Part shown: one piece after another, positions 44,681 to 54,676 of the stretch
How positions within the stretch are numbered: the stretch's first letter is position 1
Layout: each line of letters begins with the position of its first letter
Assembly (NCBI RefSeq): GCF_031177825.1
Contig: NZ_JAPSKE010000004.1
Span: forward strand, 248,001-312,000
Reading direction: 5' to 3'
DNA length: 64,000 nt
From: Paenibacillus sp.
Lineage (GTDB): Bacteria > Bacillota > Bacilli > Paenibacillales > YIM-B00363
Made by a program: the position numbers and the translations under genes
Notes under the pieces: model-generated
Told to the model about the DNA's origin: nothing
The model's input: the letters and a program-made list of their open reading frames with translations, nothing else
Database searches by the model: none

Positions 44681-47600
44681 TTATTTTTCGAAGCCGATGT
44701 AGTCGTATTGGATTTCAGGATTCCATGCCATATCGTTGCCGACGGCGCGGTAGCCGATCTCGATCGACGTCACGGCGCTTCGACCGGCCCAACCGCTGAC
44801 GTCCGTCGCGATGCGATTCCAGCGATCCGCCTGCATCGCCTGCGTATGCATATGCGTCGTGCCGTCGGCGCCCGTTAAGACGACACGCGTCTCATACGTG
44901 GCGTTCGGAACGCCGCCGTACGAATCGATATGGTAAAAGAACGTATGCGCTTCGCTCATATCGATCGCCGTCTCCGGCGCAACCTTCGCCGTCTTCCATG
45001 AGGTCGCCGGGGCGACCGCGGATCTGGCGTTCAGCGCGTAGCTGCCGAGGATCGGCTTCGTCGGGCCGTTCGGGAACGTCTCCACGGTCCGGAGCCCGGC
45101 CAGATTGTCGACTGCCTCCCAGCCTTGCAAGCCGGTTTCGAAGTTGTGCAGCAGCTCGACGTTGCTCGGCACTTGGTCTTCCCCGTTCGGCTTCACTGCG
45201 CCGATCGTCTTCGTTACCGCCGTCTCCCGATATGTGAACGTCATCGTCACGTTCCCGCCGGCGGGCGGCGGCGCGTAGTCGACGACCGACACAAGGAACG
45301 TCTTCGATTCTCCGGGCAACACGCGGTTCACGTCCAAGGCCGATGTCGAGAAGGTCGCATGCTCGGACGTCACCGCGATTTCCCCCGACAGCTTCTTATC
45401 GTCGTAATTCGTAACGGTCACTTCGAGGTTCGAGCCGACCCCGAGCGGGTCTGCCAAGAGCCGCGCGGAGACGTCGAGGTTCGCGACGGATTCCCGCGTC
45501 TCGCCCTTCCGCTCGAACGACACGTCGTCGATGAGGAACGAGCCGTTCCAGTTCGTCGTCGCCGGCGAAGACATCCATACCTTGATTCGATCCACCGCGC
45601 CGATGCCGTCGAAGCCGCGGAAGTCGGCGGCGATCGATTGCCATTCGCCCGGGTTCGGCAAAGCTACGACCGCTTCCGCGCTCGTGGAACCGCTGTACAC
45701 TTTCACCTTCGCGTAGTGCGTCCGATCCGGCAGCGTTCCCGGCACCTTAAGCGCCAGCTTAAGCACCGGCGTATTCGAGAGATCGACCGGCGACGACAGT
45801 TGCAAGTCGGCGCCGCGCCACATTTTGGACAGCGCGCTGAACGTTACCCGCAAGGCGGACGCCCCTTCGTACGCGTCGCCCGCCGCGCTGGATACGCCGT
45901 TGCTGTTGTCGGCGAACGTCCAGCCGTCGGTGCCGTTCTCGAATGTAGAGATCCGAACCGCCTTCGGGTCATGGCCTTGCGACGGGCCGTTCAACTCGGC
46001 CGGCGCGTACGCCGGGGCGACGCGGTCGTTCAGCTTCGCCGGATCGAAGCCCGGAATCGCGGCTTCCCACGAGTCGATGCCGATCACGTCGAGCGCGAAG
46101 CTCGTCGCCTCGAGCGACTTCGCCGTATCGATATCGCGGAACACGTGATAGGCCAATTTCTTCCGATCGGGCGTCGCCGTCTCGCCCGGCAAATTCGTCC
46201 AGAGGCCCAGATTCAGACCGCCTTCGAAGGCATGGTCGACGTGACGGTGCAGAATGAACGAATCGATGCCGTCAAGAAATTCGACGATGTAGTAGGCGTA
46301 CGCGTAAGCGGCCGCTTGAATGTTCTGCGCCTGCTCGGAATTATCGAGGCTGTGAAAGCCCTGCTCCGACAAGATGATACGCCGCATCTCGCCTTCGTAT
46401 AAGTACTCCGGCTGCCGCAGGTAATCCACAAGGACGGACAAGTTCTTGAACGTTATGCGCTGCGTATTGAAATCGAAAGTCGCCGTGGCGTCCTCCCAGA
46501 ACTTCGGATTGAACAAGTTTTCCGGATACGGATGGAACGCCATGTTCCACGGAATGTCGCCGTTCGTCTTCAGGTGCTCGGTCAGCAGGTCGACGATGTT
46601 CTTGTTGTCGTACTTCCAGAGCGAATCCGAAGGCAGATTTTCGTCCCAGAAGTGATCCAGGGAGACGTATGCGCGCGCCTTGTCGTAATGGCTTCGGATG
46701 ATCGTATCGGTCAGCCGCAGCGTACGCGCGTAGTCCTCTACGTATTCGTGAATGAGCTTCGGTCCCATGTTGTTCCAAACCTTGTTTTGGCCGATCTCGT
46801 TGCCGACGATATAGTTCACCGCGCGTCCGTACGCTTCGTCCTCGCGGGTATAACGCTCCGCCAAGAAGCTCGTGATCGCGCCGTAATACCCGATGCCCTC
46901 CGCCGTCTTCGTATTGACGGCGTAGACGGTGCCGCCCGGCTCCGAATCCGGATGGATCAGAATATGGTTCGGCGTATTCGGATCGAGATTCCGGTACATG
47001 ATCAAGATGAGCGAAACGATATTGTCGTTGTCGGACAAGCTCTTGATTTGCAGATCGAGATTTTCGACGACGTTTTTCTTGAAGTAATACGTCTTGCCTT
47101 GGAATTCGTACGGAATCGTATTGGCCGGCTGACTATCGGTTAAGTACAGCATCTGATCGTAAGCGACGTTCAGGGCGGCGTGGCTGATGCCGAGCTCCTC
47201 GGCGTCGTCCGTATACTGCACCTGCAGCCCCTTCTTGCTCTTCGCCTCCGGGAACGGATACGTATTCTCGGCGAGTGTCTGCGGATTCGCGATGTACTGG
47301 GGCGCATCGACCCAGAGCGTCGCGTCGTCCGTCTCCAGCGCGACGGCGAATTTCGAGTACAGGCGGCTGCGGCTATCGTCCAGCAGCGGAAACGCGAAGG
47401 AGAAACTCGCCGCCGCCGGTTGTTCGCCCAGCTTCACGCGCTCCGACGCCGGATCGAACGGGTCCGAATAGGTAGGCAGCTCGTAGAGCGTTAGTCGAGC
47501 TTCTGGATCGATCTCGACCGAGGCGGACGTGATCGAACCCGCGACGACGACGCTGCCGTCTCCGCCGATGACCGGCCGCGCCAGCTCGCCGATCGTCTCC

Positions 47601-48688
47601 GGCGGCAACGGCGGCAAAATCTTGAACTCCGCTTCGTCCAATTGAATGACGCCCCCCTCTCCTTCCTCCAGCACCGGTTGGATGCGGAACGCCTGCAGCG
47701 TGCCGCTCCAGTTCAGCTTATCGGACAGATTGAAGTCGTACGCCTTCATCCCGGACGACGGATCCACATCGAACGTCTTCGACTTCTCGTCGTCCCAGAC
47801 CGGATCCTCCTCGGTCGTCCACGACACCTTCAACCGTTCCGCGGGCGTTCCGTTCGCGAGCGTCAACGAGATCGCGTTGCGCTCCGCGATCGACAGCGCG
47901 AACGATCCCGACGTCAGGGCATCGCCCGCCCCGGCGACCGTCCACTGCAGCGCCCCCGCGTCGACCGCCACCGCGCCTTGCGCCGCCGTGAACCCTTCGG
48001 GATCGCCCGGCTTCGAGAATCGCATATCGAGCACGTTCGTCGCCGAGATCTGGTCGATCTGGAACCGGCCGTCCCAATAATCGTATCCGGGCGCTCCCGG
48101 CGGCACTCCTTCGAGATCGAAGTTTTGCATGAACGAAATTTCCATCTTGGAGATCGCTCCGCGGCCCGACCAATTCGAGACGTCCACGAATACCGTTCTC
48201 CAGCTGTCCGGCTTAATATGAGCGATCGACTCGTTCACGCCGTCCGCGCCGTGAAGCCGGATGCGCAGCACGTATTCTACCGGCTGCCAGCCCCAGCTGT
48301 TGGCCGCGAATGCCAAGTATCGGGAGTCGGACAGGTCGAGCGGCGTCGCGAAGTCGCGGTAAATCGTGCGCCACGCGTACACCTTCACTCGCTCCGGCTG
48401 CTGCTCGAGCGCGCCGGCCCCTTCGTAGACGCTGCCGGGACCGTTCAAGATACCTGTCACGAAGTTCACGCTCTTCGTATTTTCGCCGGCGGACCAGGTC
48501 GCCACGTCGGCGGCCGTATTGAAGTCGTTAATGATTTTCGCGGGATACACCGCCGTGCCGTTCGACACGTTCGGAGAGGGCGTAAGCCCCGGATCGTAGG
48601 GCGCCGCGACGGCGAAGGACGCTAAGAAGGCATGGCAAACCAACAGCCAGGCGATACACCCGGCCGTCCACTTTGCAGTTCGGTTCAT
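44681..48688 (-). CDS. Secreted multidomain glycan enzyme with DUF5722 (GH-A-like barrel)
   Basis: The product (about 1335 residues) has a signal peptide (C-I-A-W-L-L-V-C-H-A-F-L-A-S-F-A-V-A-A) and a galactose-binding-like module (about 50-230). A DUF5722 domain at about 475-880 and two further beta-sandwich modules (about 915-1060 and 1180-1335) follow. In the DUF5722 part the pair N-E-I-G-Q and S-E-Q-G-F-H-S at the ends of predicted strands resembles the acid/base and nucleophile glutamates of clan GH-A hydrolases. It would cut a polysaccharide outside the cell and feed the operon B importer. GGGAGG precedes both a TTG (48689-48691) and the ATG used here. It is the last gene of operon B. 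Confidence 0.8.
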   Translation of the reverse strand: MNRTAKWTAGCIAWLLVCHAFLASFAVAAPYDPGLTPSPNVSNGTAVYPAKIINDFNTAADVATWSAGENTKSVNFVTGILNGPGSVYEGAGALEQQPERVKVYAWRTIYRDFATPLDLSDSRYLAFAANSWGWQPVEYVLRIRLHGADGVNESIAHIKPDSWRTVFVDVSNWSGRGAISKMEISFMQNFDLEGVPPGAPGYDYWDGRFQIDQISATNVLDMRFSKPGDPEGFTAAQGAVAVDAGALQWTVAGAGDALTSGSFALSIAERNAISLTLANGTPAERLKVSWTTEEDPVWDDEKSKTFDVDPSSGMKAYDFNLSDKLNWSGTLQAFRIQPVLEEGEGGVIQLDEAEFKILPPLPPETIGELARPVIGGDGSVVVAGSITSASVEIDPEARLTLYELPTYSDPFDPASERVKLGEQPAAASFSFAFPLLDDSRSRLYSKFAVALETDDATLWVDAPQYIANPQTLAENTYPFPEAKSKKGLQVQYTDDAEELGISHAALNVAYDQMLYLTDSQPANTIPYEFQGKTYYFKKNVVENLDLQIKSLSDNDNIVSLILIMYRNLDPNTPNHILIHPDSEPGGTVYAVNTKTAEGIGYYGAITSFLAERYTREDEAYGRAVNYIVGNEIGQNKVWNNMGPKLIHEYVEDYARTLRLTDTIIRSHYDKARAYVSLDHFWDENLPSDSLWKYDNKNIVDLLTEHLKTNGDIPWNMAFHPYPENLFNPKFWEDATATFDFNTQRITFKNLSVLVDYLRQPEYLYEGEMRRIILSEQGFHSLDNSEQAQNIQAAAYAYAYYIVEFLDGIDSFILHRHVDHAFEGGLNLGLWTNLPGETATPDRKKLAYHVFRDIDTAKSLEATSFALDVIGIDSWEAAIPGFDPAKLNDRVAPAYAPAELNGPSQGHDPKAVRISTFENGTDGWTFADNSNGVSSAAGDAYEGASALRVTFSALSKMWRGADLQLSSPVDLSNTPVLKLALKVPGTLPDRTHYAKVKVYSGSTSAEAVVALPNPGEWQSIAADFRGFDGIGAVDRIKVWMSSPATTNWNGSFLIDDVSFERKGETRESVANLDVSARLLADPLGVGSNLEVTVTNYDDKKLSGEIAVTSEHATFSTSALDVNRVLPGESKTFLVSVVDYAPPPAGGNVTMTFTYRETAVTKTIGAVKPNGEDQVPSNVELLHNFETGLQGWEAVDNLAGLRTVETFPNGPTKPILGSYALNARSAVAPATSWKTAKVAPETAIDMSEAHTFFYHIDSYGGVPNATYETRVVLTGADGTTHMHTQAMQADRWNRIATDVSGWAGRSAVTSIEIGYRAVGNDMAWNPEIQYDYIGFEK

Positions 48689-48715
48689 CAATTACGAATC
48701 CTCCCTTGGGTTCAT

Positions 48716-49591
48716 CTACATTTTCAAAGCGCCTTGGGTCATCCCTTGGATGTAATATTTCATGCCGAAGGCGAAAATGAGCACCAACGGCACCGACGAC
48801 AACGCGTAAGCCGCGAACTGCACCCCCATATTCGTAATGCCGAATTGATTTTCGAATACGGTCAGCCCGACGCCGATCACTTGGATGCTGCTGTCTCGAA
48901 TCGTTAGCAGCGGCCAAATGTAGTCGTTATAGACGCCGACCGATTGCATGATGAACAACGTAGCCAAGATCGGCACCGACAACGGCAGGACGATTCTCGT
49001 AAACACGGTGACTTCATGCGCCCCGTCGATTCTCGCCGCTTCGAACAGCTCGTTCGGCACGCCGGACATGAAGCTTCGGCACAGGAACGTTCCGAAAATT
49101 TGCCCGCCTGCGGCGGCCGCGACGATGATGACCCACGGCGTGTTCGTTAAGCCGAGGCTGTTGTACAGCACGTAGGACGGAATTAACGTGAGCACGCCGG
49201 GAATCATCATCATGGCGAGCATCATTATGAACAACGTCTCCTTGCCGGGGAACGTCTTCTTGGCGAAGATGTACCCCGACACGGAGGAGAGCAAACAGAC
49301 GAGCGTACTGCCCGCGACCGCGTAGACGACCGTGTTGACGACGTAACGCCAGATCGCTCCGAACGCTTCGCCGTAGTTGCCCCATTGCGGCGGCGCGGGC
49401 AGCGCCCAGAAGTTGCCCAAGATTTGCGCGTTGCTCTTCAGCGAGCTGAACAGCATGAAGAAAATCGGAACGAGCGTTAAGAAAACTAACAACGACAAGA
49501 TCGTATAGGATGCGATCTGCGCCGCGGACAGGTCGGAAGACCGGCTCCGCTGAACGATCGTCGACAGCTTGGCGGTTTTCACGGAATGCAT
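48716..49591 (-). CDS. Carbohydrate ABC permease (MalG type)
   Basis: The 291-residue permease has six hydrophobic segments and the EAA loop E-A-A-R-I-D-G-A-H-E near residue 190, followed by I-V-L-P-L, and ends in G-A-L-K-M. It pairs with the propeller-permease fusion encoded 15 bases upstream. GGGAGG lies before the ATG. No ATPase is present in the operon. Confidence 0.93.
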   Translation of the reverse strand: MHSVKTAKLSTIVQRSRSSDLSAAQIASYTILSLLVFLTLVPIFFMLFSSLKSNAQILGNFWALPAPPQWGNYGEAFGAIWRYVVNTVVYAVAGSTLVCLLSSVSGYIFAKKTFPGKETLFIMMLAMMMIPGVLTLIPSYVLYNSLGLTNTPWVIIVAAAAGGQIFGTFLCRSFMSGVPNELFEAARIDGAHEVTVFTRIVLPLSVPILATLFIMQSVGVYNDYIWPLLTIRDSSIQVIGVGLTVFENQFGITNMGVQFAAYALSSVPLVLIFAFGMKYYIQGMTQGALKM

Positions 49592-49606
49592 GAGCGGTCT
49601 CCTCCC

Positions 49607-51529
49607 TTAATCGTTCGCGGTTTTGATCAGCTTCATATTGACGATCGTGATCGCCAGAATGACGGCGAACATGGCGACGCCGAGCGCGGACGCGTACCCG
49701 AGATCGTTGAAGATCGTCGCGGCGTAATACATCTGAAGCGCCGGGACGTACGTCGAATCCATCGGTCCGCCGCCGGTGACGATCAAGATGCCGCCGAAAT
49801 CTTGAATGATGCCGATCAGCGCCAGAATGACGAGCAGCTTGAATTGCCCGGACAAGAGCGGCAGATGGATCGAGCGGATGATGCGCCAGAGGCTGGCGCC
49901 GTCGATCTTCGCGGACTCTACGAGCTCCTCCGGAATCGCTAGCAGTCCCGCGTAAAACACGAGCAGCTGGAGGATGCCGATGAACGGGAAGCCGATGAAG
50001 ATGACCGCCCAGAGCGCCGTGTTCGGGTCGCCCAACCATGCGTGTCCCGGCAGGCCGACCGCCTCCAACACGTTGTTGATGAGGCCGACGTTAGGGTCGT
50101 ACAGGTTTTGCCAGATCAGCAGTCCGGCGACCGCCGGTATGACCATGGACGCGACGAACGCGGTGCGGTACCAGTACTGGGCCTTCTTGCTGCGCAGATG
50201 ATAGATGAGCTCCGCCGCGATCAAGGGAGGCAGCAGCGACTTGACGATGCCCGTGACGATCAAGAGCGCCAGGTTGCCGAGCCCCTTCGTGACGTACGGA
50301 TCGTTCGCCATACGCTCGAAGTTGTCGAGACCGACGAATACCGTCCGGCCGCCCGGATTCCAGTCGTACAAGGAGTGGAACAATCCGGAAAACGCCGGAT
50401 AATACAAGAAGGCGAACACAAGCGCGAAGCTCGGCGCAAGCGCGAGATAGATATACTTGGAACGCCACATCTCGACGAAAACGCCGAGCTTCTGCCGACG
50501 CTTCATCCACAGCAGCCCGAAGGCGACGATCGCAGCGCCGGCCGCGGCGGCCGCGATCCACGAGAACAGCCGGATCGTCGCGCCGCTCTTCGCCGAGGCG
50601 ACGATCTCCCCGACGTCGTAAGCGAACAGCGCGCCGTTGCCCGTCCCCGCGTACAGCATCGTCGCGTCCGAATTGAACTTCACTTGCCGGCCCGCGCCGT
50701 CGACCCGAGCCGTCCAGAGCGGTTTCCCGTCGGCCGCGAAGACGTAGAAGTTGCCCAAGAAGTCCGAAGCCGCGACATATCCGCCGTCCGCCGACACGTC
50801 CACGTCCGTGACGACGTCCTTCACGGAATAGACCGTCGTCTGATTCCCCTCCCCGTCGAAGGCGACGGCCTCGCTCCGGGACGTGCCGACGACGACGGCG
50901 CCGTCGTTCGAAACGCCGATCGCTTCGATCGTCCCGGATACCCCGACCTTGCGCAATAACGCGCCTTCCGCGTCCAGCACATACGCGTACTGGTCCGGCG
51001 CGCCGACCGCCACGAACCGCCCGTCCGGCGACACCTGCACATGCGACGGCGTAATGCCGATGTCCGCCTCGCGAACCGTCTCGCCCGAGGCGACGTCGAA
51101 GAACGCCACCGTCGATCGCCCTTGCGCGATATAGACGGCGACCGCGCCGTCCTTCGACGCGGCGACGCTCTTCACCTGCCGCTTCACGTCCAGCTCCCAG
51201 ATCGGGTTACCCTCTGCGTCAACCTTGTAGAGACGCCGGTCGTCGGACGAGACGAGCAAGCTGCCGTCCGTCAAGAACGCCACGCCGGTCACGACGTTGC
51301 GCGTCTCGAACGCGAACTGCTCGGCGCCGTCGGCTTGGAAGGAATACGCTTTCGCGCCGTAGCTGCCGACCGCGATTCTCGTTCCGTCCTCGGATAACGA
51401 CAAAGATGTAATATTCTCCGGTTCCGCCAGCGACCACCCCCCGTTCCCGTGCGCCGCTCCCGTAAACAAGAACGAAGCGCAGATCGCGAGGCAGCCCGCC
51501 AACGCTGCGATTTTGCCGCGTACCGACAT
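49607..51529 (-). CDS. Fusion of an extracytoplasmic beta-propeller with a MalF-type ABC permease
   Basis: One uninterrupted 640-residue frame contains a signal peptide (A-L-A-G-C-L-A-I-C-A-S-F-L-F), then a WD40/PQQ-like beta-propeller (about residues 30-315). Its blades carry D-G-T-R-I-A-V-G, L-T-D-G-S-L-L-V-S, S-P-D-G-R-F-V-A-V-G and S-A-D-G-G-Y-V-A-A. A membrane helix (about 318-342) and a short basic linker lead to a complete MalF-like permease (about 355-640) with the EAA loop E-S-A-K-I-D-G-A-S-L. The propeller would sit outside the membrane on top of the channel. GGGGGAG lies 5 bases before the ATG. Both halves are in one frame with no internal start of good quality, so this is a true fusion. 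It follows the binding protein and precedes the partner permease. Confidence 0.88.
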   Translation of the reverse strand: MSVRGKIAALAGCLAICASFLFTGAAHGNGGWSLAEPENITSLSLSEDGTRIAVGSYGAKAYSFQADGAEQFAFETRNVVTGVAFLTDGSLLVSSDDRRLYKVDAEGNPIWELDVKRQVKSVAASKDGAVAVYIAQGRSTVAFFDVASGETVREADIGITPSHVQVSPDGRFVAVGAPDQYAYVLDAEGALLRKVGVSGTIEAIGVSNDGAVVVGTSRSEAVAFDGEGNQTTVYSVKDVVTDVDVSADGGYVAASDFLGNFYVFAADGKPLWTARVDGAGRQVKFNSDATMLYAGTGNGALFAYDVGEIVASAKSGATIRLFSWIAAAAAGAAIVAFGLLWMKRRQKLGVFVEMWRSKYIYLALAPSFALVFAFLYYPAFSGLFHSLYDWNPGGRTVFVGLDNFERMANDPYVTKGLGNLALLIVTGIVKSLLPPLIAAELIYHLRSKKAQYWYRTAFVASMVIPAVAGLLIWQNLYDPNVGLINNVLEAVGLPGHAWLGDPNTALWAVIFIGFPFIGILQLLVFYAGLLAIPEELVESAKIDGASLWRIIRSIHLPLLSGQFKLLVILALIGIIQDFGGILIVTGGGPMDSTYVPALQMYYAATIFNDLGYASALGVAMFAVILAITIVNMKLIKTAND

Positions 51530-51615
51530 CTCTACTCCCCCTCAGCGAGTTCTCTAGGCAACGAACCGCGCGGCTAGATCGGCGCGCACGGTTCGTCTCC
51601 GTCTGTTCTTTGGTT

Positions 51616-53292
51616 CTAGCTGCGCTCCGGCGGCCTGCGTTCCGGATGCTCCAGATCGCTCCGCTCGAGCTTCTTCTCCTTCAGCGCCGGCTCCAAATAT
51701 TTGTCGACGATGCCTTGATATTCGTTCAAGTATTGCTCGGTCGTCACTTGGCCGCCGAAATACCGCTGCACGAGACCGACCCAGTCCTGCACCGACGGCT
51801 GGTGATCCCACACGCCGCGAGCCAAGGAGTTCGACGCGCTCGGGAACCCTTCCGTGTTGCCGATCGGCTCGAAGTTGGCGAACGCCGCCGCCATTTCGTC
51901 CGGCAGCACGATGTCCTTCAGCGCCGGGGAGCCCGAGAGCGCCGCGTCGTCGCTGTTTTGGATCGCGGTCAAGTACACCTTATACCCTTCCGGGCTCGTC
52001 AGGTACATCATGAAATCCATGTCCAGTTCCGTCTGCTTCGCATCCTTCGCGACGAAGCTGTAGAAGCCGATCGGAATGTGGATCGTCCGCGCGGGCGCCA
52101 TAACCTCGGGACCTTCCATGGACGGCATGTTGAAGAATCCGTACTCGAACGGCTTCACGCCGCCTTGCGCGCCGGTCTTCTCTTCGCTCGCGAAGTCCTT
52201 CGGCAGCTGCCAGAACGAACCCGGCGTGCTCATCATCGTCGCCGCCTTGCCGGTCAGGAACAAGCTGTAAGCCTGCTCGGCGTTGACGCCGAAAAATCCG
52301 TCCGGCGTATACTGGAACAATGCCTTTAAGTTTTCCATGAACGCCGACCACTTCGGATTGTCCGCCACCTTGAACGGACCTTCCTTGTCCTGAATCGCTT
52401 TCCATACGCGAAGATCGTTCTTCGTGACCTTGCTGTTGGAATCGTTATACGGATCGTTCGGATCGAACGTCCAGCTGTCGTCCACTTCCGGCAGATAGGT
52501 GTAATCGTCAGGCTGCGAGCGGACGATGTTGATCGAATCCCGCATGTACTGGTCCGCATAGATTCGAACGAGCCAGCCGGCTTCGCCGCTCCACATCGAA
52601 TTGGAGTTGCCGGCGAGCGCGAGCGGCGTGTACCCCGCCGCCTTAATTTTCTCGAACGCCGCGATCAGCTCGTTGAACGTCTTCGGCGCTTCGGATATGC
52701 CCACCGCGTTAAAGATTTCTTTGTTGTACAGCCACACGATCTGGACGGACTCGAAGTTCAACATGTAGAGATGATCGTCCGCGCCGATCCCGGAATAATT
52801 GATGCCCATCGCGTCTAAATCCAGACTCTCTTTCCACTTCTTGCCCGTATACGGATTATCCTTCTCGAAGAACGGGTACATGTCGACGAATTTCTGGCTC
52901 TCGTGAAGAGAGGCGACTTCGTTGGAGACGACGAAGTCGACGTCCGGCGTGCCGGCCGCGAATTGCGCCGTCAGCCATTCCCGATAGCCCTCTAGCGGTT
53001 TATTGTCGACGACGACGTTCACCTTCGGGTGCTTCGCCATATAGCCTTGCGCGACGGCGTTCCAGACGGCCGCGGACGCGTTCGGAAGCGAGATGCGAAT
53101 CGTCCCTTCCAATTCCGGAGCCGACGCGTCCGGCGCCGGCGTCTCCGTCGTCGGCTTCGGCTCGGTTTGTTGCGCGGGCTGCTCCGCAGGCGGTTCCTCG
53201 GCTGCGTCCCCGCCGGATTTCGTGCAGGCCGCGAGGAGCGAGCCAGACAACATCAGGGTCAGAAGCAACGAGATTGATTTCTTTAGCCGCAT
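51616..53292 (-). CDS. Extracellular solute-binding lipoprotein of the operon B importer
   Basis: The 558-residue product has a lipoprotein signal (L-L-L-T-L-M-L-S-G-S-L-L-A-A-C), a long P/E/A-rich linker (to about residue 60) and a type-1 sugar-binding protein fold (A-Q-G-Y-M-A-K-H-P-K-V-N-V, Y-N-K-E-I-F-N-A-V-G, L-T-G-K-A-A-T-M-M). The ATG at 53290-53292 follows AAGGAGAGG with 7 bases spacing. It is the first gene of operon B, behind a promoter bracketed by GntR-type operators and with a cre site in its leader. The ligand should be the glycan released by the DUF5722 enzyme. Confidence 0.92.
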   Translation of the reverse strand: MRLKKSISLLLTLMLSGSLLAACTKSGGDAAEEPPAEQPAQQTEPKPTTETPAPDASAPELEGTIRISLPNASAAVWNAVAQGYMAKHPKVNVVVDNKPLEGYREWLTAQFAAGTPDVDFVVSNEVASLHESQKFVDMYPFFEKDNPYTGKKWKESLDLDAMGINYSGIGADDHLYMLNFESVQIVWLYNKEIFNAVGISEAPKTFNELIAAFEKIKAAGYTPLALAGNSNSMWSGEAGWLVRIYADQYMRDSINIVRSQPDDYTYLPEVDDSWTFDPNDPYNDSNSKVTKNDLRVWKAIQDKEGPFKVADNPKWSAFMENLKALFQYTPDGFFGVNAEQAYSLFLTGKAATMMSTPGSFWQLPKDFASEEKTGAQGGVKPFEYGFFNMPSMEGPEVMAPARTIHIPIGFYSFVAKDAKQTELDMDFMMYLTSPEGYKVYLTAIQNSDDAALSGSPALKDIVLPDEMAAAFANFEPIGNTEGFPSASNSLARGVWDHQPSVQDWVGLVQRYFGGQVTTEQYLNEYQGIVDKYLEPALKEKKLERSDLEHPERRPPERS

Positions 53293-53343
53293 GTAACGAC
53301 CTCTCCTTTTCAACGATAGGATCCATCCGAGAATGAATGCTCA

Positions 53344-53357
53344 TCAAAGCGCTTACA
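53344..53357. promoter_or_regulatory. CcpA cre site in the operon B leader
   Basis: Read on the minus strand TGTAAGCGCTTTGA matches the cre pattern TGWAANCGNTNNCA closely. It lies between the promoter and the first gene, a position where CcpA acts as a roadblock. Confidence 0.6.
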
Positions 53358-53407
53358 TAATGCCGCCGAAAATTTCGTACACCTCCGTTTCCACTCGAGG
53401 ATATAAA

Positions 53408-53417
53408 ACGTATACTT
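53408..53417. promoter_or_regulatory. GntR/LacI operator downstream of the operon B promoter
   Basis: ACGTATACTT matches the palindrome AAGTATACTT (found upstream of the regulator at 54677-54686) in nine of ten bases. It lies near the expected transcription start. Confidence 0.5.
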
Positions 53418-53426
53418 ATTAATTTC

Positions 53427-53455
53427 ATTATATACACAAAGTAAATGATTATCAA
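53427..53455 (-). promoter_or_regulatory. Sigma-A promoter of operon B
   Basis: On the minus strand TTGATA (53450-53455) and a perfect TATAAT (53427-53432) are 17 bases apart. Operator-like sites lie on both sides (53408-53417 and 53457-53466). Confidence 0.75.
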
Positions 53456-53456
53456 T

Positions 53457-53466
53457 AAGTATATTC
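53457..53466. promoter_or_regulatory. GntR/LacI operator upstream of the operon B -35 box
   Basis: AAGTATATTC matches AAGTATACTT in eight of ten bases and abuts the -35 hexamer. Confidence 0.4.
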
Positions 53467-53532
53467 TAATTTTAATCAGAATACTTTGTTGATTGGTGTC
53501 GAAAAAAATAACGCCTTACGGCGTCAGGATGT

Positions 53533-54654
53533 TCATGCGTATGCATCTAGCTCCGTCGTGCTGTCGCGCACGATCAGCCTCGGGACGATCTCTTCCTTCA
53601 GCAGCCGCCCCTCCTCGTGCTGCTTCCATTCGAAAATGAGCATCTCCGCGGCTCTGCGTCCGACGGACAGCGTATTTTGATTGATCGTCGTCAAACTCGG
53701 CTCCAAATAAGCGCTGATCAACGTATCGTCGTATCCGATCACGCTGATGTCCTCGGGAATGCGAAGTCCGCCGTCCTTGATCGCCTGCAGCGCGCCGAAC
53801 GCCTTGAAGTCGCTCGTCACGAACATCGCCGTCGGCGGCTCCGGCAGCGAGAGCAGCTTCCTCGCTCCTGCGTAGCCCATTTCCGCCGATTCCTCGTCCA
53901 TCTCGATGACGGAGACGAGATCCGGGTCGAAGTCGACGTTATATTGCGACAGCGCCAGCCGATAGCCCTGCAGCCGCAGCGAAAACTCCTGATTCATCTC
54001 GAGCGCCGACTTCCCCGTCAGCACGATGCCGATGCGGCGATGACCGAGAGACAGCAGATGCTGCGTCGCCAAGAAGCCGCCCGTCAAGTTATCGACGATG
54101 ACGTACGGAATTTGGAGCTGCGGGTAATAGAAATGGACGGTGACGAGCTTGCGCACCTCTTCCTTCCAGCGGCGCAGCAAATCCGGATTCGTGTTCGCGT
54201 TCGGCAGCAGAACGAAGCCCGTCTTCTCGTCTTTCGCGGGAAGCGCGTTCTTACTGCCGACGTCCAAGAGATGAAACCGGATGCCGTGTTCCTCGCACAC
54301 CTCTTGGATGCCGGCGGCGAGATCCCCGTAGAATCGATGGCTGAACGTCCCGAGCGGAATCGAGGAATGCGCGAGATAGATGCGCTCAAGCGCGATCGTC
54401 TTGTCCTTCGGCTTCCCGTCCGATTCCAGGCGAATGAACGTGCCCCTTCCGCGCACGCGATAAATATATCCTTCGTTCGCAAGCTCCGTCAGCGCCCGGC
54501 GCGTCGTAATTTCGCTGGTATTGTATAATTTTGCGAATTCGACCTGCGTCGGCAGCGGTTCGTTCAGATCGAACGCCCCCGCCGTGATCTTTCGCTTCAA
54601 ATCGTCGACGATCGTTTGATACATCGGGGTTTTCTCAAGTTTCAATGATAGCAC
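53533..54654 (-). CDS. GntR-HTH / LacI-type sugar-sensing repressor of operon B
   Basis: The 373-residue product has a GntR winged helix (about residues 5-75: [28 protein letters not shown]) and a LacI-type ligand domain from about 90 ([28 protein letters not shown]). It starts with GTG, AAGGAG 6 bases upstream. A perfect AAGTATACTT palindrome lies before it and two related sites bracket the operon B promoter, so it likely represses itself and operon B until a sugar is present. Confidence 0.9.
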   Translation of the reverse strand: MLSLKLEKTPMYQTIVDDLKRKITAGAFDLNEPLPTQVEFAKLYNTSEITTRRALTELANEGYIYRVRGRGTFIRLESDGKPKDKTIALERIYLAHSSIPLGTFSHRFYGDLAAGIQEVCEEHGIRFHLLDVGSKNALPAKDEKTGFVLLPNANTNPDLLRRWKEEVRKLVTVHFYYPQLQIPYVIVDNLTGGFLATQHLLSLGHRRIGIVLTGKSALEMNQEFSLRLQGYRLALSQYNVDFDPDLVSVIEMDEESAEMGYAGARKLLSLPEPPTAMFVTSDFKAFGALQAIKDGGLRIPEDISVIGYDDTLISAYLEPSLTTINQNTLSVGRRAAEMLIFEWKQHEEGRLLKEEIVPRLIVRDSTTELDAYA

Positions 54655-54676
54655 GCTCCGCTCCTTGTCATGACTT

